Positions 39,852 through 50,100 of a stretch of DNA of 64,000 nt are shown piece after piece. Position 1 is the stretch's first letter. Each line of letters starts with the position of its first letter. The notes below the pieces were generated by a model. The model did no database searches and had not been told where the DNA came from. It saw only the letters and a list, made by a program, of their open reading frames with translations. A program made the translations under genes and the position numbers. Source of the DNA: Phoebastria nigripes (lineage: Eukaryota; Chordata; Aves; Procellariiformes; Diomedeidae); the NCBI GenBank assembly GCA_035582835.1, contig JAYKAV010002791.1:707692-771691 (forward strand), read 5' to 3'.

Positions 39852-39859
39852 CTCAGGGA
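39852..39859 (+). promoter_or_regulatory. miR-125 (lin-4) 8-mer seed match
   Basis: Second CTCAGGGA in the LIN28B 3'UTR, about 1 kb after the first. Confidence 0.7.
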
Positions 39860-40180
39860 GATGTATTTTTCTCCTAACAATAGTGGAGATAAGGTTAAAC
39901 CTGGAGCAAGAATATCTCTCGCTCCCATTCCCCCACCCCAAAATACTCAATTTGATTTAATCATAAGGGACATAGTGAGGTATTTTTCACTCTCCCCCAA
40001 GGAGAGGTCATGGTATTTATTTACACGCTACAAAAGTTAGGCCATGAGGAAGACTTGTATTTGGAGGAAGAGCCAAATAACTTTTTGCTGCAGTTGATGG
40101 TAAATCTGGCGTTGTAATACCATTTGCAATATTTTGCTTTTAGCCAGCTTTCAGGGAGTGCCAAACACCACATTTGGATC

Positions 40181-40187
40181 CTACCTC
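40181..40187 (+). promoter_or_regulatory. let-7 7-mer seed match
   Basis: CTACCTC followed by T (7mer-m8) in the distal LIN28B 3'UTR. Confidence 0.65.
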
Positions 40188-40804
40188 TTCCCTTTGCAGG
40201 CCACCTTTTTCAGCCCAGTTCTGCTCTGCACCAGTGTTATCCTGGAGTTCCTGCTTAGTCATACTTAGTTTTGTGAATAGAGCCCCATAAAAAGTGTTTA
40301 TAGATCTTGTAACATTCTTTGTAAGAAGAATTATAAAAGAACATGGGAAATCTCATCAAGTCTTAATTTAATTAATTTATCTGTAAGAAATGTTTATCAT
40401 AAAAAATATATATGTATTCCCCTGTGCTAGATATAAAAGTAATTGGGAAGATATGTACATGTGCAGATGCACTGTTTTTAATTTTCTAGAAGTCTTAATG
40501 AGATTTGAGTATTGTTTTAGAAACAAGCAGAGCCTTGTTAAATGCATCAATCTTATTTTGCTTAGTATATCAACAGCCTCTTCTTTAAGATCCGTTGGTT
40601 GTGTTACCCCTGTTACAACTGTTGACTGATAACAAGAGGTTGATCTATGAACACACGCTTCTTTTTTTATACTAAACCGGAGCTGTGTATTAGCGGCTTC
40701 GGCAGCGTTTTTATGAGAATGTTGAAAAGTACCAAGGTATTTGCTACCATTGTCATTGCACCAAACGTAAGAGCAACCATCTTTACAAAGGATAATGGTT
40801 TTGA

Positions 40805-40811
40805 CTACCTC
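40805..40811 (+). promoter_or_regulatory. let-7 7-mer seed match
   Basis: CTACCTC followed by T (7mer-m8), about 230 bases before the first distal poly(A) signal. Confidence 0.65.
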
Positions 40812-40994
40812 TTGGATTACTAAGTTAAGCAACAACTGGCTGACAAACATCACCAGACTGGCTTAAACTAGTATGTGTTGCTTGTGGTAATAATAACAAT
40901 AACCATACTAGAGACCAAAGTGAACACTGATTTCTATATGTCTTTAATACTGTGTCTTATCTAGTGTTTTTAAATTATCTTCTGTAGTATAGAT

Positions 40995-41001
40995 TACCTC
41001 A
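40995..41001 (+). promoter_or_regulatory. let-7 7-mer (A1 type) seed match
   Basis: TACCTCA preceded by T, so it pairs with seed positions 2-7 plus the A opposite position 1. It lies about 40 bases before AATAAA at 41038, near the presumed end of the UTR, where sites tend to be effective. Confidence 0.6.
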
Positions 41002-41023
41002 TTGTCCATTTTGACTTGTATGT

Positions 41024-41031
41024 TGTTTACA
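41024..41031 (+). promoter_or_regulatory. miR-30 8-mer seed match (3 of 3)
   Basis: Third TGTTTACA, seven bases before the AATAAA at 41038. Confidence 0.55.
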
Positions 41032-41037
41032 AGGTGA

Positions 41038-41043
41038 AATAAA
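41038..41043 (+). terminator. Distal LIN28B poly(A) signal, candidate 1
   Basis: AATAAA followed within about 40 bases by a U-rich stretch (TTTTATGTTTT), as expected for a cleavage site. Using it gives a 3'UTR of about 4.5 kb, matching the size known for LIN28B mRNA. A second AATAAA 212 bases later is the alternative. Confidence 0.55.
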
Positions 41044-41249
41044 AGAAAAATCACTTGAATTTTATGTTTTAAGAAAAAGACAGTGAGCTGAAGTTTTGAA
41101 GGTCATTTCACCTGCTTACTGTCTTGAGGGACTAAAGCACTGATTGCCTTTCTACATATCATGTATTTTATATTCTCATTTCATGCCTATTGTCTTTTTT
41201 TCCTGTCAGTCATGGATATTGTGAGGTTTAAAAGAATTACTTGATTAAA

Positions 41250-41255
41250 AATAAA
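41250..41255 (+). terminator. Distal LIN28B poly(A) signal, candidate 2
   Basis: AATAAA within TTAAAAATAAAACAT, followed by a U/G-rich stretch (GAGATTTTCTTTATTTGC) about 35-55 bases on. It would give a 3'UTR of about 4.75 kb. The sequence alone does not decide between this and the signal at 41038. Confidence 0.45.
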
Positions 41256-43765
41256 ACATATAACGTTGGCATTTACAGCGAGCCTTTGAGATTTTCTTTA
41301 TTTGCATGATAAAAAAAAGCACCGTACCATCACTGGGCAGACTTTTCATATGCACCTATGTTCACTTAGTTTTAGGATATTATCTTCAGAAAAGATAATT
41401 TTAGTTAATAAGCTGTTGTTGGAGGGGAGGGAAAAATAAATGATTAATGCATCTGTGGCTCATCATACTAGCAATGCTGCAGAAATTGCACCCCAAACCC
41501 TATTCAGCTATCAAAATTAAACTGCAAGGTTANAGCTTTTGGTACTTACCCTCTGTTGAGAATACACTGGTCATTAAAGTTATCAGACATTTGGGTTATT
41601 CTCTGGCATGAAAAGCTTTTGGTATTTAAGTCTCATCCCATCTTTATTACCTCTTCCGTAATCTGTAAACTTGTACATATCTATTACATGCTAATTTAAA
41701 ATTATTTGAAGAGTTGTTTCTTCTTTAGAAATGAAAGTGCTGTCATCTACCATTACCTGGAAATTCCGTGCCTAAATTACATAAAGCATATTAGTGAGTT
41801 GGATAGCGTTAGCTCATCATTCTGTATTAAAATATTTGAGGGCTTGTATATGCTAGCTCCAGTGCCTCTGTGTTTCAATACAGGGCTCTACATATAAGTG
41901 ATTAATAGCAAAATTTAACAATCTCTACTAAATACAAGGCAGAAAAGGTTTTTTTACNGTCTACTCCACCATCTACTCTTCTAGTCACATAAAACTTCCT
42001 TTACTTCCCACCCCCCCACACCCCTCTAATTGATGGCCTCAAAAAAAAAAAAAAAGAGTGAGCTGTGGACATGTGTCCCGAACATGTGCCCCATCACATC
42101 CAGTCCTCTCCCCACCCCACTCCCAACCTGTAGCCAAATGGATTCATCGCTTTCCTGGAAAGGGAAAGAGGTGACTCTGAATCCCCTTGGCTAAGGTCTC
42201 CCACATGGCCCACTTCTTGGGTCAGTAATGAGGAGCAAGGCTTTCTTTAANACGTCTTACAAGTGTTCTTTAAAGAACGCAGTTCACACCGCGTTATTAC
42301 GCATGCTCCTGGCCTGCCAGACCCCACAGTTTGGGGAATGGGAGGGGGCACCTTGGGCATGCCACCACCTAGCTTCTGCACCGCCCCGCAAGATGGCACA
42401 GGCAGGAGCAAGCCACCTCACGAAGCTGTGAGCAGCTCTGGACATGCACAGATGTAAGAAGCCCTTGGAACAAGTAAACTGGAGAAACCTCCCCTCCAGC
42501 AGTGCCTAATAGTGGCTGAAACCAAAGCACCTGGAAGAGCACTAACACTTAATTCTTCCCATCTAGATGCTCTGGGAGGGAGGCATGCACATATCGGACA
42601 CTAGAAGTCAGTGGTCTTTATCCTTTCGGTAGCTCCCCCAGACAGTTAAGAACTATTATCTTCATGTAAAGGCAGGAAGTCGTGTCTTGTGCGCTAGGCA
42701 AAGACAGATCACGAGTACATCAAGCCACTGCTGCAAGGCAAGCCCCTCCTTCCTAACCTTGCAGAGAAGAGGTAACTGCCAGGTGACATGAACAACAACA
42801 TTGATTCATGCCAATGAGAAGAAATTCTTGGGTTGAAGCTTCTGAATNAGTCAACAGAGTAACATCAAAATCACAGCAGCCCTTTGAAATAATTATAAAA
42901 GCAGCATGTTCATTTGCTTCCCTGTTCTGTAGGTCTTAAGACACATGCTTCCAAGCTATTTCCAGCCTTTCTGTAACCCCAAGTGCCAAAACAAATTTAG
43001 CCTGTTTTGAAAGAATTGTATTTTTCCTGCAATCTGCTGGGACCAGGAGCTGTTTACACAAGGCAGTCATTTCAAAATTACTCTTAATTCATGAAAGGCT
43101 CCATACCTATCTCCTTCCCTCCAGACCAGTCATCTCTTGCCTGATAAAAACATCCCAGATGCAAACAATTTCATGTACTTTCAAGTTGCTTACATATTTA
43201 AAACACTCCTGTGTATTTGCACAGGAAGAAACTCTGTGGCAGAGTTCATTCTGTGGCTGTCCTGCTCCTGTGTATTCATATCATTTAGGTGATGGCCTGA
43301 TTAATTAATTTAAAGACCTTTTCAGCAAAGCGCTCTGCTGTGCCCAGTGGCATCTGCTGCCTGCAATGCTGTTGACCTCCAGGACAACCGGTCCCCTCGA
43401 GAGCACGTTACTGGGTGCCGGTTGTATTTTGCAAGCATTGCCCACTGTGTGATTGCAGAGTAGTTGCCATCGAGCCCTGGGCACATTTTCAGGCTGCTGA
43501 TACTCAGTTAACATGCAGCTGGTTGATTTTTGTTCCCTGGCCGTTCAATATTTGGCCCTGGGCGTTACTTGCTGCGCAGCACTTTTTTAGCCTAGATATT
43601 CAGGGCTGGAGCAGCCAAACAGTTCATAAACCAAGGCAGATGAACTGGTGTCATTACTCCCATTTTACCAGCCAGGAGAAGGTGGACTAGGCACAAAGAG
43701 TAACGAGTACTCAGCTTAGGTATCCATCCAGCTTTAGATGCTTACAACCCATTTTTTTCCAAATA

Positions 43766-43866
43766 ATTCAAGGCCAGAAAGTATCAGTAGTTTATCTAGT
43801 TTGACCTGCTGCATGACCCAGGCTATTAAATTCAGGGCAGTTACTGTTGTATTGAATTTTAGCACT
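43766..43866 (-). mobile_element. Probable ancient, degraded CR1-type repeat
   Basis: The stretch AGGCCAGAAAGTATCAGTAG, then a diverged ATCTAGTTTGACCTGCTGCATGACCCAGGC and GTTACTGTTGTATTGAA, resembles the 3' part of an old sauropsid CR1-like family. In that family the reverse strand reads AAGGCCAGAAGGGACC, then CATCTAGTCTGACCTCCTG, then CACAGGCCATAGAA. This comparison is from memory and divergence is high, so family and ends are uncertain. The ATCTAGTxTGACC orientation indicates that the element's sense strand is the - strand. Confidence 0.5.
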
Positions 43867-44104
43867 CAGCTTTAACTGGAGCCTTGTTTGCTTGGCTGCT
43901 TTAAGCATATTTTCCAGTTGGGCTTCAGGTCAGGCCTGAATGCTCTTGAGAAAAAAGAGATGCTCTGCTCTGTGACAGCTTGTTTTAATCACCTGCTGCT
44001 AACAAGTGGCACCTCATTTCCAGTTCCTCTGGCCTCATCTTCCAGCTCTTTGTCCACTAGAGTAAAAAGCCCCTTTGTGCACCAATAAGAAAATGCAAAA
44101 CCCC

Positions 44105-44162
44105 TTTTTTTTTTTCTTTTTTAAAATGATAGACAAGACTAATAGATTTTTTTTTTTTTTTT
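44105..44162 (+). repeat. Two poly(T) tracts
   Basis: T runs at 44105-44122 (interrupted once by C) and 44147-44162, separated by about 24 bases of A-rich sequence. Simple sequence in the intergenic region. Confidence 0.9.
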
Positions 44163-47100
44163 AAATGAGGAGTTGCCTCCTCCTTTATAGTCATTTTGAG
44201 AAGCTTGCTATGCTCCTCCTCCAGAGTCCTTCAACTTTGATGCTGGAATAGCATATCCAGCTCTGGCTTTAAAACCAGCCTCCCGTCTTCAGTCAGGCAG
44301 ACTATGGTTCAAAGGCTGCATTACCCAAAACAGACACTAGCCAAACAGCATAGTCCTACTAGCCATGGCGATACGGCATTTACTGGGCCACTGCTGGAAG
44401 TTGAACACTGCCTTCCTCCCTGCAGGAGAAAAGGCAAAAAGCCTGGGCCAGAAGTACGTGGACATTTCCATTAGTGAAGATAATTAGCCAGCAGAACAAT
44501 CCCCCAACCAAGGCTCGGAGTTGGGCTGATTTCTTTCCTTTGACATCTTCAGGACTAAATGTCTAGAGATGGTTTGTAGCTGGAAAAGAACTGATGGACT
44601 CATTTTGGCCATTGCTGAGTAAATCTGTTACTGACAGTACTACACAAGTCAGTTTTTTCAGTCATTCTGGCTTACTACACAGATTTATATGGCAGGTGGT
44701 TGCACTGCCACACTCTTGGTCTTCAATATTCTAGAAAACTAGTTCTTTTGTCTTCTTTCCCTTTTAGAAGTGTGCTGAATTATCATGCCCTAGGTTCTTT
44801 AAAGCAACTAGCTAAAAAAAATCCCACCAAAACCAAACAAAACAAAATAAAAAAAACCCTTTAGTTGGAGCACCCAAAATATTTGAGGCAATCAGACTAA
44901 CTAGACATTTTGGGAAGTACTGGCTGAAAGTTACTGGAATAACTTAAAATAAGTTAAATTTGGAAGTATTTTGGAAGCTGCCTATGAAAGAAAGCAGAAA
45001 TGCTCCTTCTCCCCCAAGGCAGCACAGCAAGGGTGGGGGCTGGAAGTGCAGCAAGTTCCTTTCCATCCAGCCCCNGTTTCTTTCATCTCTCCTTGACCTA
45101 CACTGGCAGCTGTGACAAAAAGTCACAGTCAAGCCTGCTGAACCGTAACTTCTGTGGAGTTTCAAGCCTGAGAGTTTCTGAAAAGCCGTTGTCTCGCACA
45201 AAGCTGCGCAGAGAGGAGCAGAGGCTCCCCTCACAGAGGGTCTCTGCTTGGCAGCCGCAGCATGGGAGGGGAAAGGCACAAGCACCACCCCGGCGTTCCC
45301 CAAGCCCTAGGATCTGTTCCTGTGTTAGCAAAAGCCAAGGGGAATTAAAGCAAAACAACTGCAGAAACAGGCATATGGTTCCAGCATCAGGTGATTTCAA
45401 AAAAAAAAAAAAGAGAGGGTAAGGTTTTCTAGCCCTTCTGACCAAAGAATCTGGAAAAATGCAATTACTGGCAGCTCCTGGAGTTCAGGGACAGGCTATG
45501 AGGGGGTTTCAAGGAGCAGCAGTAGGCTCAGCTCCCCTTCTACCCGCTCCACTTCCAGACCAAGGGTTGGGGTTGCTTTTCCCACTAACTGATGAAGAAG
45601 TGATGGCCCTGAATTGAGCCCTCTACTAAAAGCTACAGCCTTGTTCCCCTGAAGTCATTTTAGTTGAGCTCTTAGTCATTCTCAGCCAACGCCAGAGAGT
45701 GCCATTAGCCATATTAGCATATTTGGAGGTGATTTAACGTACATGCTCACATGCTAAAGAGAGCACATATATCAGGAGGAGCGTTTAGACCATCTCCCTG
45801 AGGCATTTCACCCTGGTCTCCTGAAACCCCTGGACAGGATAGCTAGACTGCGGGAACTTTGCTGTGGGCAGAGCTTCCCGAGTGACACAAATGTTTTGCC
45901 TAATGCATTTGGGAAGGGGAAGGCTGGGATTCTCCTTTCTACCAGCTTGGCTGTGGTTTTTTTTGTTGTTGTGTTTTGGGTTTGTTTGGTTGGTTGGTTT
46001 GGTTTGTTTTTTTCTCCTTTTGCTAGCATTTCTCAGCATTGCACTGTTGGATGAAACAGCAAAAAAGCCCTGAAATGAGCAACAAATTTAAAGAAGAATT
46101 TGTCACACAGTTAAGAAGATTACATACAGAAGTTAAAGCAAGCTACAAACTACATTAGAAGCATCAGGTACATCGTTACCAGATGAATCTCACTGTTATT
46201 GAATGAGTCACCTCACTGTTGTGAGTGCTGAAAAGACATAGGCAGTTAGGGCTGAAAATGTTTTTTCTGGCTGGGGCCAGCCCCGTGGATTCAGGCCAAC
46301 CCCATGCCAGGCAGCAGGACGTACAAAGCAGAACGCATCCTGCTGTTTCTCTCCACAGCTCAGCTCGAGGACAACTACTCCCTTCAGTGGACATTTAAGT
46401 ACCACGCATTCCCCCATGTGCAATTTCCTTCCCCACTTCCCTGTATTCTGTTTAACTGTTTCCTTGGGTGCTTGAATGCTTTTCACATCACGCCTGCCCT
46501 GGAGCACACGCTGTAGCTGTTCCCTAGCCACGTGAAGTGCTCTAGGTTTTATTTTGCACCTTTGATGTCTATGTATGCGTTGGACCCACACCACAAGTAC
46601 ATGCGCTGCCACAGTGAAGGGCACGTGTCCCCTCTGTACTGTATTTGCAGACCATTAACTAGAGTGGCTCCCAACCCAGGGATCATTGCCCAGACTTTCT
46701 CCTGCAGTGCTGTGCAATTACTACCTACAAGGACAGGAGGGTGCCTATAGCTGAACTCAGACCAGACTAACCCACCTTGGCACAAAGAACAGACCCCATC
46801 ATCTCCTCTGTGAAGCTCTGCTGTGGTCATGAGAACATCAAACCCATGAAAGTCTCCCTCCCTTCCCAGTGGAGCCACCAGCATCTCCCTGACTTCAGGC
46901 TTTGGTGAGAACATCTAAGACAAGAGCATCTGGAAGATGCATCTTTGGTAAGAGCAGCTGTGCCAGATTCCTGTTTGGGGCTATGGGGTAGCTGAAGGGC
47001 AGCTTGAAACCTATGAGCTTTTAGCACCAAAGCAGCAGGTGAGTTCTGTGCACCATCTGGGTTTGTTTCAAAAGTTTCCCCAGCATGTGTGGCTTCCAAA

Positions 47101-50100
47101 TGGGCGAGCACAGCATCACATGCCGGTGGCTGGTACCACGTGCTTTAGCACCAATAACTGATCCCTGCCCAAAATCAAGAGATGCTAAGAAGATTTCACC
47201 TTGGGCCCTTGCCAGTACCGCTGAGCGACAGCCACCACTGCAGAATATCCTTCCTCTGGGTGCTGTGCTCTGCATCAGAGCTCGCCACTATCCCAGCTGG
47301 ATAAAGGCCATGCATTGCAAAGAGGAAGGTAAAAACCTGTTCCTAGAAACCTCCGCTGATCCACAGATCCTCCCACAGATCCTAGAAAGCAGCAAGGAAG
47401 GGGTTGAAATTCCAGTTCCCGCCTCCAGCTGTTAGACCAGACAGTAGCATCTCTACAGGTAATAACAAAAAANCTCCCGTATTTTGTCTACTCACAATTT
47501 CCTGCTGTTTGGCTGGACAAGGTGGCAAAGCTGGGCCTAGGGTTCTTCTCAACAAGGCTGTAAGGTAAACATTTTCTGAGCACTCCGGCAACTGGTTAAG
47601 TTCTTGGGGCTGGGAATGACAATAGGCTGATCTATCTCTGAGGCTTCAACAGGTGTTTTTCTCTACAAGCACAAGCTGTTCCTCAAATCAGCAGCATTGA
47701 CAGTGCTTTCCACAAAGCAGGGATTAGGACTGATTTCCAGGTGAAATCTTCCAGCGAAAAAAGCCTACCTGCCTCTTTTTACATGGGTACCCGGATACGA
47801 GGAGCTACAGCTAGACAGGGAGGCACAACAGCTACAGGGAAGGTAATGGAAGAAAATACACTGATCAGCACAGGTCTTGAGCCCCTAAGTAACACAAGGT
47901 ATTTATTAGCTTGCAGCTAACAGCCACAAGTAGTTACCAGAAAAACCTTGTCACCCCTGTGTGTCACACAGGGACATGCTATACTCACTCAAAATAAAAA
48001 CAAAATCATCCATTTCCTGGAACACTACCGCCACAAAGCGTAAGACAGAAAGTGAAGTGACAGGATACAAGAAGAAAGGGCTGGTGGGAGAATAAAGAAG
48101 GTCAAGAGTCTCTTGCAGTTGGTTTCCTCTGGCTGCAGAGACACTGGCAGGTCCCGAGGGCCACGGGGCTCCTGGGGGCACCCGGAGCCCCCACCAGAGC
48201 TTCCCAGGCCCACGCTGGCACCCCCAGGGTCCACCTGCACTCATCACCCGGCACCTCTTAAGCGTCCATCTAACCTATTCCAGAGGGGCTTCCGAGCCTG
48301 GTTTTGTCCTCACTGCGTCAAAGGGGGAAGGATTTGGGTCACAGTGAGCTTTTGTCAGAAGAGTTCCCTAAATTAGCTCCTCTATTTGAGATAAAAGGAA
48401 GAAAGAGGTCCATCTTTATTTTCCCCATTCACCCGCTGTAATTACTCCGTCTTATCCCTGTCTGCTATTCACTGGCTCTCAGCAAGGCCCCAGCAGCCAG
48501 GTCACAGGTCAGCACAGAGGACAAGCCTCTGCTTCCCTGAAAAGGATTGAAATGTCTTAAGTGCAGTTTCAGCAGCTTCCAGAAAGTGCCCATCTCTTCT
48601 GAAAAAGCAGGCTTGAACCGCACTGGCAGTGACATGGCAAGGAGACCAGGGGCCTGGAAATCACTGCTCCTGCACTTCATTCTCCGGACGTTATTTAGTT
48701 TGTTCAGAGTCTCAGGAGGACAGTTAATGTACCCCTGATCTCTTTATTGTGCACTGCTTTATTCCTCCAGATTATATAGCACCGTATTTGCCTTGTGAAT
48801 TTTCAGATCTACTCATGTGCATCCTCTGTATCTTTAATTATTTTTAATTCAATGCATAATTTTGCTGTTGTTGTTATTAACAGTCACGGGGCAGTTGCCC
48901 TTTTCCTGTAAGGCCCGGGAGAAGATTTTACCTATACATTTCATATTAGAGGTAGTGCTGGACATGCGTACAGAGGTCTAACAGCTCTTCTAACTTCTTA
49001 CAATACGTGCTTTTCTATTTTAGAGTCTTTTACACAGAAAGGGTTTCCTGAAACAACTAACTTTAACAATTATAAAAATACTTGGTCTTGAATTCATACA
49101 TAGTATTAGCTGCACTAGAAGCCAAATCCCCAGACTACACTCATCCAGCCAACAGGAACGTCTTTTATTATTCCTGCATTCAGTCACCACCTCCTGGTTT
49201 GGATACCTGCTATGAAGAACCAGGAACACCAGACAATCCACAGAAAGTATCGGTGACAAAATTTTGCCAGTAGCCTATGAGTTTGGACGCATCAAAATCA
49301 GGCTACCAGGTGGTCCACAAATTACAGGAGGTAGCATGTGAATCAACAGCTGAGAGTTACTAACCCAGCTGTTCTTGGGGCATGAGAAACTACGGGAAAT
49401 GCAAGGTTATCCCCGTGCCCCAGATAGGGACTCTGGGGGATAGAGGTGCCAATGTCACGGCTGCTCATCACCACCTCCAGGTAAGGAGCCTCCTCTCCTT
49501 GCACCGGTGGTGGGCCGGTCGCAGCGAGCGCTTCTGCAAACCAAAAGCAGAAGAGACTTCTCAAACTGTTAAGCCACCTCTGCTCTTCAAACACCCACCT
49601 TGTCCCTTCCTCAACACAACAGCTGCCCGCCTCAGGACACGGTGGTGCGGGCAGGGCACGCTCTGCCTTCCCCCTGCCCGCAGCAAGAGCGCTCAACTCT
49701 CAAGTGGCAGCTGTAAACCTAAGCCTCACAGAGCTGGTCCAACTGCCAGTAGCAGCTAACTTTTCCCTTGGTGTCCTTGCCTCTGCTGCCACCACCCTCA
49801 CTATTTCCAAGCATCAGCTTTCACACATGCTGACTTAATTTTGGAAACCCAGGACCCGGTCTGCAGAGGTGCCAGGTGTTCAGAGCAGCACTTAGAGCTG
49901 CTGGGCATCCCCAGGACCACCGCTCACGGGATGGGCACCACACAACTTTGCCACGTTCACAGACGTTTACAGGTAATGGAGTTAGAAGGTCCCACTTGAA
50001 GTTAACCCACACATATAATCAGAAAAACTGCCTCAGATACACAAAAAATATGGGGGTATATCAGCTAACCAAAAGAAAATGGCAGTGTAGGTTTCCGAGT

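Larger units (their letters stand above)
36515..41270 (+). other. LIN28B: LIN28B 3' untranslated region
   Basis: About 4.5-4.7 kb downstream of the LIN28B stop without a credible coding sequence. LIN28B mRNAs are known for a 3'UTR of this size that is targeted by let-7, and the density of let-7, miR-125, miR-30 and miR-9 seed matches here supports the call. Canonical AATAAA hexamers occur at 37587, 38015, 39210, 39256, 39528, 39814, 41038 and 41250, so several 3' ends are possible. The distal pair best fits the expected length. The UTR also holds a UG-rich repeat, a G-quadruplex-type run and paired CAG and CTG runs. The exact 3' end is inferred, not seen. A 158-codon antisense frame at 40377-40853 shows no recognisable domain. 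Confidence 0.85.

Noticed and set aside
40377..40853. 158-codon frame antisense to the LIN28B 3'UTR
   Set aside because: No recognisable family, signal peptide or domain. A chance frame is more likely than a nested antisense gene.
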